In this document: one piece after another, positions 55,671-63,531 of the stretch
How the letters are laid out: each line of letters begins with the position of its first letter
How positions within the stretch are numbered: the stretch's first letter is position 1
Assembly (NCBI GenBank): GCA_004193545.1
Contig: RPGO01000028.1
Span: 1 to 64,000 of the forward strand
From: Candidatus Argoarchaeum ethanivorans
GTDB taxonomy: Archaea; Halobacteriota; Methanosarcinia; Methanosarcinales; EX4572-44
Length of the DNA stretch: 64,000 bases
Direction of reading: 5' to 3'
Program-made: the position numbers and the translations under genes
Notes under the pieces: generated by a model
The model's database searches: none
Told to the model about the DNA's origin: nothing
Seen by the model: only the letters and a program-made list of their open reading frames with translations

Positions 55671-56540
55671 CTAATGTACTGTACGCAACACGCCGATTTT
55701 CGGTTCGTAACAGCGTCCTTCTGACATTAGCTCTTTTATAATGGATTCGAGTTGTTTTGTTGTGATATTTACCTTCCGGACTGCATCAACTATATCAGAA
55801 TATTGTGCACCTTTGCCTGTATCAAGCATTTCCATGATGTTTGCAACATATTCCTTGGAATCGATTATCTCCTCTTGCTTCGGTTCTGCTGCAACGTTGT
55901 CTTCTTTTTCAACAAGTACAGTTCTTACTGCATCATATACCACCTGTTCAAGTTCACTTAAGTATTGTTCAAGCTCGTTATACTGCGTTATTGCAATACT
56001 TATTCCTATAGCCAACTCTTTTTGTATGTTGTTTGATTGCAGATGTTCTATAATCTCTCCCTCGTGCAGGTTGCTATTAAGTGCAAGCCTTACTGCATCT
56101 ATTCGCTTGAGGGTACTTTTTGCTGTTTCAAGTATCCATTGGTCACGTGAGTACTCGTCTACAACATTAAGTTCTTCTGGCCTAATTGATGTGTAGATAC
56201 GCCCATCACCCGGTTCATAGATCCTTGCTTTCCCAACTACAGCAACAAACGAAGGGATTTTAATCCCGGTGAAAAAAACAGAAGAGAATGTTTGATACTG
56301 TCCTGCATAGATAGTAAACGCTCCTGTGGGGTCTGCTATTCGTGCCCGCCATAATTCATTATTCTCATGTCCAATATTTTCTACCTCTGTTATCACACCC
56401 ACTGCAAATAACCGGTTGCATCTTGCTCCTGTTGGTGTGATTATATAATGTGGTGCCTGTTCTCCCCCTGCTGTATGTATGATATTTGTATTGTTGAATT
56501 CACTGGCAAAGATGCGCCATGCTATTTCCCGATCGAGCAT
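55671..56540 (-). CDS. RPA-associated OB-fold protein (COG3390 type)
   Basis: 289 aa. N-terminal OB fold (about 25-125: RLFAVGVITEVENIGHENNE, WRARIADPTGAFTIYAGQYQ, FVAVVGKARIYEPGDGRIYT, SIRPEELNVVDEYSRDQWIL) and a C-terminal helical/winged-helix part (after about 235, GAQYSDIVDAVRKVNI). This is the euryarchaeal RPA-associated (RPA32-like) protein, always encoded next to RPA; it associates with RPA on single-stranded DNA. Here it starts 4 bp after the RPA stop, so the two form an operon. A palindromic repeat begins next to its stop codon. Confidence 0.88.
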   Translation of the reverse strand: MLDREIAWRIFASEFNNTNIIHTAGGEQAPHYIITPTGARCNRLFAVGVITEVENIGHENNELWRARIADPTGAFTIYAGQYQTFSSVFFTGIKIPSFVAVVGKARIYEPGDGRIYTSIRPEELNVVDEYSRDQWILETAKSTLKRIDAVRLALNSNLHEGEIIEHLQSNNIQKELAIGISIAITQYNELEQYLSELEQVVYDAVRTVLVEKEDNVAAEPKQEEIIDSKEYVANIMEMLDTGKGAQYSDIVDAVRKVNITTKQLESIIKELMSEGRCYEPKIGVLRTVH

Positions 56541-56544
56541 TCTA

Positions 56545-57837
56545 CTACACCCCCCGTTCTTTCAGTAGAGCGATTGCTTCCTCTTTAAGGTCATCTACCG
56601 GAAACCATGCAGATTCTGCGAGCAGGATTGCGCCATATTCGCCATTACTCATATTACCATTAACCGCTACCATTTTTCCAACAAACTGCTCTCTAATGTT
56701 TTCTTCAACAACCTCGGATGACATGGCGTCAGAGGTCATTTTTTTTGCTTCTTCAATGCTGTACCCAAGAAGTTCTTCAGTAAGTCTTGCATCTAACACA
56801 AGTGTGAGCGAGCCAGTACCATCGTCAATTACTGATTTGACGCGCACATCTGGCACTGGCGCGACCGGCCCATGGACACGGCAAATGTTCTGTTGTATAA
56901 CTCGTTTGCATTCTGGACAGCGCATAATCAAACCTGAGCCAGGTCTTACGCATACTATATTTCCTTTTATAATAATATCAATAGCACCTTCCCGTTTTAA
57001 TAGATCATAGACGCTCTGCTGATTTGCTTTTACTACAGGAGTGACAATTTTTTCAGATGGCGAAATGGTGGTTTGCTCACTGATATTGATTGTTGGAACT
57101 CCACGAAAAACTTTTGCATAAGCATTTTCAATATATATCGTAGCATCTTTAGTTAAGTTTGGGTTTTGCACCCAGGAAGTAAAAGGTAGTTTTGCAGTAT
57201 CATCTGCAAGAATGCCACTGGTAATTGTTTTATCTCCTTCTTTTGTGTGGACCGTTTGCTCGTTAGCTTCTAATACAACAGATAAGATGTGGAGGTTGTT
57301 TGCATGCTCTTTTACATCTGCAAGTTTTGTTGGCATTATTTCTGCTTTAATCCCTGCTGCCTCATCTTGCTTTGTTATATCGCACCTGTCTCCAAGATTT
57401 ATTTGTATCTGGTTCTGCCATGAGCGCACATAAGCTCCTCTAAGGTTAACCACTTCACCTTTTGTAAGATCAAGCTCGCTCCATGCAGTAAATGGAAGCT
57501 GGGCAGTGTTGTCAGCCACGATACCAGTTAAGATGGTACGGCTAACACCCCTTATCTCGACATCCCGTTTGGTAACCTCAAGCACTTTAACAGTAATCTC
57601 AACATCCCTATCCTCGGCAGTTATTTCAGAAAGTGTTTTTTTTACTGAGTCAGTGCCGCCATATTTTTTAATAATACTACGTTTTGCTTCAGCCACCGGC
57701 ACCCTGTATTTAACAAGTTTTTCCAAATCAGCGAGGATAGTCTCCTCACTGGCACGATCACCAAGCGCCTTTTTTATTTCAGCGATATGAGGCGCATATA
57801 TATCGTCTATCACAAGACCTCCAGATAAGTACCACAA
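56545..57837 (-). CDS. rpa: Replication protein A, multiple OB folds and zinc finger
   Basis: Single-stranded-DNA-binding RPA of about 430 aa. Three OB folds are visible (about 75-165, GIVADNTAQLPFTAWSELDL; 180-270, GILADDTAKLPFTSWVQNPN; and the last from about 290), then a zinc finger in the third OB: RCPECKRVIQQNICRVHGPV. The N-terminal ~60 residues are helical (IKKALGDRASEETILADLEK). The ATG at 57837 gives 430 aa; a GTG at 57813 after an in-frame GGAGGT is an alternative that would start VIDDIYAPHIAEIK, closer to the family start. Operon with the RPA-associated gene. Confidence 0.93.
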   Translation of the reverse strand: MWYLSGGLVIDDIYAPHIAEIKKALGDRASEETILADLEKLVKYRVPVAEAKRSIIKKYGGTDSVKKTLSEITAEDRDVEITVKVLEVTKRDVEIRGVSRTILTGIVADNTAQLPFTAWSELDLTKGEVVNLRGAYVRSWQNQIQINLGDRCDITKQDEAAGIKAEIMPTKLADVKEHANNLHILSVVLEANEQTVHTKEGDKTITSGILADDTAKLPFTSWVQNPNLTKDATIYIENAYAKVFRGVPTINISEQTTISPSEKIVTPVVKANQQSVYDLLKREGAIDIIIKGNIVCVRPGSGLIMRCPECKRVIQQNICRVHGPVAPVPDVRVKSVIDDGTGSLTLVLDARLTEELLGYSIEEAKKMTSDAMSSEVVEENIREQFVGKMVAVNGNMSNGEYGAILLAESAWFPVDDLKEEAIALLKERGV

Positions 57838-57907
57838 ACAATAATGTCTACAAATAGTATTTGTTTTTAGCTCTTTTTTTATCTAATTACACAAATACTA
57901 TAAATTA

Positions 57908-58017
57908 TCCCGCCTCCCGGACTTGAACCGGGGACATCGCGGTTCCTGCGCGTTAATGTGTGCTGTCTGCACATGATCGAACTACAGCCGCGCACTCTAC
58001 CACTGAGTTAAGGCGGG
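57908..58017 (-). tRNA. tRNA-Tyr (GTA) with 38-nt intron
   Basis: Exons give a 72-nt tRNA: acceptor CCCGCCT/AGGCGGG with C1:G72 as in archaeal tRNA-Tyr, anticodon arm CGCGG-CTGTAGA-CCGCG with GTA, T arm CCCGG-TTCAAGT-CCGGG. About 38 nt interrupt the anticodon loop one base after the anticodon (canonical 37/38 position), bounded by sequences able to form the bulge-helix-bulge cut by the archaeal splicing endonuclease. Confidence 0.9.
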
Positions 58018-58048
58018 TTCATAAAACTTAGGTAAGAATTATTATTTC

Positions 58049-58519
58049 TTATTCAATACGTATGTTTTGGTTTATGTTCTCGATTTTGTCAAAGACCATG
58101 TCCAGAATTCCATTGTTATATGTGGCTTTTGTGGTCTTTGTATCTACTTGTGGGGGCAGTTCTATCGTGTAGGTTTGTTGTTTACTTCCATCTTTAAGTT
58201 TAAGTTTGATATCTGTACTGCTGCAATTTATACTGATATTTTCTTTTTCCACATCTGGCAGTTCTACCATGACGTGTATCTGAGTATCTGACTCAACTAT
58301 ATCTACAAATGGCTCTGGCTCATCAATGGTCATCGATTTATTAGATTGAAACTTAAGCTCGCGGATTTCCGGATCGCCATCGCCATCCTGGCTAACGCTG
58401 AATCCATACACAACTGGCTTGAATTCACCAGAGCCAACATCCAGTTCTTCGAGCATTCGTTCCATCATATTTTCAATGTTTTTTATTATATCATCAAAAG
58501 GTGTTTTTCTTTTGCTCAT
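58049..58519 (-). CDS. hsp20: Hsp20 small heat-shock protein
   Basis: 156 aa. The alpha-crystallin domain spans about 65-150: PEPFVDIVESDTQIHVMVEL, PDVEKENISINCSSTDIKLK, YTIELPPQVDTKTTKATYNN and the closing GILDMVFDK, matching the [P/x]-G-V-L-x signature as NNGILDMVF. N-terminal region KRKTPFDDIIKNIENMMERM is helical. Small heat-shock proteins hold unfolding proteins for ClpB/Hsp70 refolding; both partner types are encoded at 3-10 kb of this window. It sits alone between two intron-bearing tRNA genes. Confidence 0.92.
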   Translation of the reverse strand: MSKRKTPFDDIIKNIENMMERMLEELDVGSGEFKPVVYGFSVSQDGDGDPEIRELKFQSNKSMTIDEPEPFVDIVESDTQIHVMVELPDVEKENISINCSSTDIKLKLKDGSKQQTYTIELPPQVDTKTTKATYNNGILDMVFDKIENINQNIRIE

Positions 58520-58571
58520 ACTACATACCTTTCATGTATTTCATATATTTAAATTGTGGTTTGTTTTTGAA

Positions 58572-58774
58572 TGGGGCCGGTGAGATTTGAACTCACGATC
58601 GACGGGTCTCTCCGAAAGATGGATCGAGCACCTGTATGGTAGAGCATAAGGTTCAGCGCTCCAACGGTTCATCAATACCCTTTCGCGAAAAGGGTTCAGT
58701 TGACCCGTTGCTCATCACAACCATTAACATGTTCCGCTGGAGCCCGTTGCCATTCCGGGCTAGGCCACAGCCCC
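58572..58774 (-). tRNA. tRNA-Trp (CCA) with 129-nt intron
   Basis: Exon 1 (58737-58774) and exon 2 (58572-58607) give acceptor GGGGCTG/CGGCCCC, anticodon arm ACGGG-CTCCAGA-CCCGT with CCA, T arm GTGAG-TTCAAAT-CTCAC, discriminator A. The intron interrupts the loop at the canonical 37/38 site and contains a box C/D RNA (listed separately). Confidence 0.92.
58653..58718 (-). ncRNA. Intron-encoded box C/D guide RNA of tRNA-Trp
   Basis: Within the tRNA-Trp intron, in order: box C GTGATGA (58712-58718), guide GCAACGGGTCAA, box D' CTGA (58696-58699), a hairpin spacer, box C' TTGATGA (58669-58675), guide ACCGTTGGAGCG, box D CTGA (58653-58656). The D guide pairs with GCTCCA so that the fifth base before box D faces C34; the D' guide pairs with GACCCGT so that the fifth base faces position 39. 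These match the known 34/39 2'-O-methylation targets of archaeal tRNA-Trp introns, seen directly here except that position 39 is C. Confidence 0.88.
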
Positions 58775-58879
58775 AAACATACTGCTGTATTCTCTCCAAT
58801 GCTATTAAAACGTAACGATTGACTGGGAGTGACAGGTGGCCAATCCCAAGTCTCTATTTGTTAGGCTGCAAGCTTAATT

Positions 58880-58948
58880 GCCGTGCAACTTGATTACTTC
58901 GTAATCAAGAGTTCCCGGTTATTTTCTGCACAACGAAGTTGTGCAGTT
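58880..58948. repeat. Dispersed palindromic repeat extending into pheA
   Basis: Hairpins CTTGATTAC-TTC-GTAATCAAG and CTGCACAAC-GAA-GTTGTGCAG joined by AGTTCCCGGTTATTTT. The second hairpin and linker fall inside the pheA reading frame on the other strand. The first stem again differs from the CTCGATTGC type by paired changes. Confidence 0.88.
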
Positions 58949-59751
58949 GCTACAGGGTACGATCCGAGCACCTTTAACCGATCTACATGCTCCCTGACAC
59001 CTTCAAGCAGAAAGGCGATTCGCTCTTCTTTTATGTGTCCCTTAAAATCCACATAAAATAAGTAATCTTCCAATGCTTTTTTTGTTGGTCGTGATTCAAT
59101 CTTCGTCAAATCAATACCTCGTTTTGCAAATTCCCCCAGAAGCTCATACAGTGCCCCAGCACGGTTATGTTTCAAATGCAAAATCACAGACGTTTTACAC
59201 ATCCCCTCGCTTAACGAAACATCTTTGCACCCAAGTACAGCAAAACGCGTAAAGTTACCAGAAACATCCTGGATGTTTTCTGCCAAAATCGATAGACCAT
59301 ATATCTTTGCAGACTCTACTGATGCAATGGCAGCAACACCCTGGGTCTGTGCTGCAAGCTTGGCAGCGCTTGCTGTAGAAGATGTGGTCTTCAGTTCCAC
59401 CCCGCTAAATTGACTACGAATAAAGCAGCGACACTGTGCAAGTGCTTGCGGATGAGATACAATGGTATATATTTTCTCCGCGCCTGTCTTTGCCAGCAGA
59501 TGATGCATCACTGGCACAACCACCTCACCTATGATCTTAACTTTTCGATCAGAAAGCAAATCTAAGGTTATATTCACAGAACCTTCAATGGAATTCTCGA
59601 TTGGCAGCACACCAGCGTCAATTTCTCCTGACATGACTGCTTCAGCCACGTCGGGAATTTCTTCGAAGTATCGAACTCTGCATCCATGGTGCCATTTTTT
59701 TGCAGCAATTTCAGAAAAAGTGCCTTGTGGGCCAAGAACTCCAACACGCAT
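58894..59751 (-). CDS. pheA: Prephenate dehydratase
   Basis: Converts prephenate to phenylpyruvate in phenylalanine synthesis. 285 aa. Catalytic domain (about 1-185) with VGVLGPQGTFSEIAAKKW, GVLPIENSIEGSVNITLDLL, IVSHPQALAQCRCFI and the essential Thr in NFTRFAVLG; C-terminal ACT regulatory domain (about 195-268) with HNRAGALYELLGEFAKRGI and the Phe-binding ESRPTKKALEDYLFYVDF. The family normally ends near LKVLGSYP; the remaining ~18 residues (TAQLRCAENNRELLITK) are read from the palindromic repeat, so the insertion added a tail without cutting the ACT domain. Start at MRVGVLGPQ is standard. Confidence 0.95.
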   Translation of the reverse strand: MRVGVLGPQGTFSEIAAKKWHHGCRVRYFEEIPDVAEAVMSGEIDAGVLPIENSIEGSVNITLDLLSDRKVKIIGEVVVPVMHHLLAKTGAEKIYTIVSHPQALAQCRCFIRSQFSGVELKTTSSTASAAKLAAQTQGVAAIASVESAKIYGLSILAENIQDVSGNFTRFAVLGCKDVSLSEGMCKTSVILHLKHNRAGALYELLGEFAKRGIDLTKIESRPTKKALEDYLFYVDFKGHIKEERIAFLLEGVREHVDRLKVLGSYPVATAQLRCAENNRELLITK

Positions 59752-59814
59752 AAATCATTAAATATAGCAACTCGACCAGAGATATACTTTACTCTGCTTC
59801 TCGGTCGTGTAGTT

Positions 59815-61319
59815 GAGGCTGTCAAATTACCACGTGAATTTCGTGTTTTTAATTTGACGAGTCTTTCACTATCTGTTGATGTTTCTTTGGTTTTATCCTA
59901 AGAATGTGTCTTGTTAAGGAGTTTGTGTTAAAAAAAGAGGATTTTAGATATGGTTTTATCCTGAGAACGTGTCTTGTCAAGAAGACATATAATTTTTATC
60001 TGGTTTTTGTAGTTGTATGAGTTTAATTTAGTCAAAAAAGTTGATAGCTGTGGCTATCTTGTTTTTTCAGGCTTGTTTTTGCTTTGGCTTAGGTTAAGTA
60101 TAGCTTTCGAAGGAGTTTGCAGGTTTAATGTGGTTTTGCAGGTTGGTTAGTAACAGTAACTGGTATGTTACGAGGCTAATATTTGAGTAGAGTTCTCGAC
60201 TGTCTTTTCTTACTCTGCGAACGTCAAATTTCACTGTATTTTTGATATGCCCATGAATTCTCTCGCATTCACTCCTGAGTTTGCATGAGTCTCTGAAACG
60301 TTTTGTCTTTCAGGTTCTGGTTTCGTAGATACATGCCTACCTGCTCCTGTCTTCCGTTTTTATAGAGAAATTTTAACTTTTTATTGATTTTCATGCATTT
60401 TGAGCCGCCGAGCCTCCACATTTTGTTTGCCCAGTGGTTGATTCTTCCTAACTCGCCAACTTTTGCTGATTACAGCGTCTACCGAAAGGGAAATCAGGGG
60501 CTCAGCCTTTAACTTGTACCAGATAGCAGCATGATTCAAAAAAGAATCATAACTGCCGTCAAGTCGATATTCATCGATTTCAGCCTTCATTCTTAAAAAA
60601 TCATCTATATGCGAGGTTAGCGAAATAAAATCGCCTGCTAAGCCGTTGGTATAGGTCATAAAGACAGGATATGTACCAATCATCGTAATATGAGCCTTAT
60701 CCATCTTGCAGTTATAATGCGGATTGAAATCACTATGTTTAGAATACCTGGAAGCCTCAAGTGGAGTAGAATCCAGTTTTGCCTCTTTTGAATCGGTAAG
60801 TTTGATAATCTTCTCACCAACCATCTCCATAATTTTATCAACACCCTTAACACCCAAACGATACTTCACAAAATGATGCAGTGTGCCACCTGATGGAATT
60901 TGCATTATCCCATCCTTTTCTTTGAAACCAAGTAACCAGGCTTCTTTTTTCGACAAAACAACCTTCCTATACGGCTGCATGCCTCGAAAAACTTAACCAC
61001 AACAAGTTTAATCATTGCTCCGGCATCGTATCGGAAATGCCAATCTTCATCGCTGTAGAAGTGGTGTTCTATATATTGTGCAATGTCTGCTATATCCAGG
61101 AAAAATAAAAATTGGCATATTGAGACGTTTTTTAAAGCAAAATAGTTTTCAAGCGAGTCTGTGAAAGAGACTCCTTTGAAAACTTTTGAAATTTCTGTCA
61201 TCAGTGAGAGAAATTGCACAGTATTTAAAACTGTCGGTAGGGTGCAGCATGCCTGGAAAATCAGGTCATACCCAAAAAAGAGATAGCCTTTTAAATCAAA
61301 AAGCTAATTTGACGGCTTC
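59815..61319 (-). mobile_element. Insertion sequence with decayed DDE transposase
   Basis: Ends are GAGGCTGTCAAATTACC at 59815 and the near-complement AGCTAATTTGACGGCTTC ending at 61319, a matching terminal inverted repeat. The interior holds a broken DDE transposase (60094-61219). Between 59880 and 60000 two direct repeats (GGTTTTATCCTAAGAATGTG and GGTTTTATCCTGAGAACGTG) occur near the left end. The stretch 59815-60093 has no other gene. Confidence 0.75.
60094..61219 (-). pseudogene. DDE transposase, at least two frameshifts
   Basis: Part 1 (61219-60905): LALKNVSICQFL-type segment SLENYFALKNVSICQFLFFL then RYDAGAMIKLVVVKFFEACS. Part 2 (60980-60381): GLCRFL-like entry KKEAWLLGFKEKDGIMQIPS, TLHHFVKYRLGVKGVDKIME, LDSTPLEASRYSKHSDFNPH (first catalytic Asp region), IDEYRLDGSYDSFLNHAA. 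Part 3 in another frame to the stop at 60094: KLRSECERIHGHIKNTVKFD then SLVTYQLLLLTNLQN. It resembles IS4/IS1182-like transposases; family assignment is not firm. Inactive. Confidence 0.78.
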
Positions 61320-61485
61320 AATAAAAAAAGAAGAAAGGAAAGAATAAAATTTAATCCTCTCTTCGTCTTATAGTTCCGAGGATCAGTATCAATCCGACCG
61401 CCCCTATGAGGGCAAGCATGCCGATGGGTGTCAATGCTGGGACTGGTGTTGGCTCAACCGTATAGACCACTTGAGTATCCTTACA
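61320..61485. repeat. Direct repeat of C-terminal anchor cassette, copy 1
   Basis: Near-identical to 63366-63531, covering the 3' untranslated AAAAAAAGAAG tract, stop codon and the coding region for TQVVYTVEP...RRRED. Only scattered substitutions separate the two copies, whereas the upstream protein domains are unrelated. Confidence 0.88.
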
Positions 61486-62889
61486 CCTCCAGACCTCACA
61501 TCCAACATATTTGGAATAGTTGGTCCCTGCGTACCTATCGACCCAATCTCCCCAGCTTGCAGTCCCTAGATATAGGCTATCGTTGAAGACTGCAAACGAA
61601 CGGATTCCATACTGGTCGATGCCATAGATCGTAAAACCACCAAAGTTAAACGCTGGTAGCTTCCTCTCGCCATTCATACCATTCACATTGACCTGTTCGA
61701 ACGTGTGGGGATGACCACTTGTGCTTCCCCATACCTGACCTCCCAGAGTAGGATTAAATGTTCCAACAACGAGCCTATCCTTGTAGACAACCATTCTCCA
61801 CATGTAGACAGTACCGAAACCACCGGATTCCAAAAACCCTGTGGTTGTAACAGGTTCCCAATCGATTCCATCAGTTGTCCGCCAAACTTCTGCCTGATCT
61901 GCAAGGTTTCCTGTGCCCATATAAAGTGCGTTATCGAAGACTGTACTTGAAGTAATTCCACCATTTTGTGGGTCTCCAAATCCGCCATCCATTACCTTTT
62001 CCCAGATAAGCCGTGGTGACTCACTTGGATCGACGGTGCCATTTGTCCTCCAGACCTGACATCCAACTAGGTAACTTACATCTCCCAAGAGCATTTGTGC
62101 AAGTTGAGTATCACTGATATTCCAAGTCCCTGCATACAAATATTCTATATTCTCCCCATCAGTCAATGGATCGAATCGAATCAACTCTCCTATGCCTACA
62201 TTGGTCGCTGGTTCGCCAAATCCTGGCATATTTACCGGTACCCACTTGCTTTGATTCACAAGGGTTCCGATCGAATCAAAGTCTGTAGGTCCAGTGTATT
62301 TCCAGACTCCAGCCCCTTCTTTGGTATTCTGGGCTTCAGCATAAATTGTACCGTTGAATGCAATTATACCTCTAGTTGCTGTGTTATTTGCGTTCCAATT
62401 CAAATAACCTCCAAATCCGGGATTATTGGCACGTTTCCAGTGCGTACCATTTGTAACCCATATCTGACAACCAAAGAATGGATTACTGGTTCCAACCCAG
62501 AGGAGATTTTTATATACTTCCATCCCCCTTGCACCAAGACATCCTGTATAGAACCCAGCCCTAGCCGGTAGTATGTCACCAGTTATAGGATGTGCCAAAA
62601 GCTGTGTACCACTTGGTCCAAGTACTTGTTCCCATGTACCAGGATCGCCGGATGGAGATCTCCATATCTCTAAACCATCATTTAGTGCTGATGGCGGATG
62701 GCTAAAATTGGTGTTAAGCGTTCCAACATAGAGATAATTATTGTATTCATGCATCGCCCATGCATAATCGTTGGTGAGATCGCCAAATCCTTCTTCGTTA
62801 ACCTGCTCCCATTCGTATACAGCACTCGCTGTGCCACAAAGCATAGATATGAGTGCAAGTGCAAGCAGAGCGCTGTTTATTTTGTTCAT
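61351..62889 (-). CDS. Secreted beta-propeller-like surface protein with C-terminal anchor
   Basis: 512 aa. Signal peptide MNKINSALLALALISMLCGTASA. The body has repeated WxxV-N-x-GFGD / NALYMGTGN-type units (WEQVNEEGFGDLTNDYAWAM, WKRANNPGFGGYLNW, WEKVMDGGFGDPQNGGIT, with NNYLYVGTLN, NLLWVGTSNP, NALYMGTGN, DRLVVGTFNP, DSLYLGTASW), suggesting a multi-bladed beta-propeller. The C-terminus is VPALTPIGMLALIGAVGLIL then ILGTIRRRED, a hydrophobic stretch with a positively charged end like archaeosortase-type or simple membrane anchors. It is probably displayed outside the cell; ligand unknown. Its last ~55 codons are nearly the same as those of the gene at the right edge. Confidence 0.88.
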   Translation of the reverse strand: MNKINSALLALALISMLCGTASAVYEWEQVNEEGFGDLTNDYAWAMHEYNNYLYVGTLNTNFSHPPSALNDGLEIWRSPSGDPGTWEQVLGPSGTQLLAHPITGDILPARAGFYTGCLGARGMEVYKNLLWVGTSNPFFGCQIWVTNGTHWKRANNPGFGGYLNWNANNTATRGIIAFNGTIYAEAQNTKEGAGVWKYTGPTDFDSIGTLVNQSKWVPVNMPGFGEPATNVGIGELIRFDPLTDGENIEYLYAGTWNISDTQLAQMLLGDVSYLVGCQVWRTNGTVDPSESPRLIWEKVMDGGFGDPQNGGITSSTVFDNALYMGTGNLADQAEVWRTTDGIDWEPVTTTGFLESGGFGTVYMWRMVVYKDRLVVGTFNPTLGGQVWGSTSGHPHTFEQVNVNGMNGERKLPAFNFGGFTIYGIDQYGIRSFAVFNDSLYLGTASWGDWVDRYAGTNYSKYVGCEVWRCKDTQVVYTVEPTPVPALTPIGMLALIGAVGLILILGTIRRRED

Positions 62890-63395
62890 GTGTCATGTCT
62901 CCTATTTAATGTCTTTGTGTACCCCATGCCAGTACAGAGGTGACATGCTATATGAGCGGATGAAAACGCTGCGTATGCATACCTCTATGTTAGCCTTTGG
63001 GTTTACGCATAGACCATTATTCCATGTCGTGGTATATAAAGATGACTGTTAATCACGTACACCCGTCTTTGTATACTAAAATAATATTTTAACCCCCACA
63101 TTCCGCAGATGCAAAATCAAACCGAATACTTTTCATGCCGTCGATTTTATGGGATATAGCGTCTGGCAAATGTTGTTTCAAATTGGGTATTCAACACCAA
63201 TCGATTCAAATCAACAGTAAAAGTGGATAGAACAGATTGAGTACTCACCAATCAAAAATGCCACAAAGTCTGAAAGTTGTTGAAAAACGGCACCAGTGAA
63301 AATGTTCTTTTTTGATCCATCGACCTTTATTGCCATGGTTAATCTATTAGTTCAATGAAGATCTTAATAAAAAAGAAGAGAGGAAAGAATAAAAT
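62890..63395. other. Gene-free stretch between two surface-protein genes
   Basis: No clear gene. It should contain the promoter of the 61.4-62.9 kb gene. A 41-codon minus-strand frame from about 63336 (MAIKVDGSKKNIFTGAVFQQ) is unrecognised and has no obvious ribosome-binding site. From about 63366 the shared C-terminal cassette repeat begins. Confidence 0.35.
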
Positions 63396-63531
63396 TTAAT
63401 CCTCTCTTCGTCTTATAGTTCCGAGGATCAGTACCAATCCGACCACTCCTATGAGGGCAAGCATGCCGATGGGTGTCAATGCTGGGACTGGTTTTGGCTC
63501 AACCGTATAGACCACTTGAGTATCCTCACAC
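63366..63531. repeat. Direct repeat of C-terminal anchor cassette, copy 2
   Basis: Partner of 61320-61485 in the same orientation; identity ends abruptly near the codons preceding DTQVVYTVEP. Confidence 0.88.
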
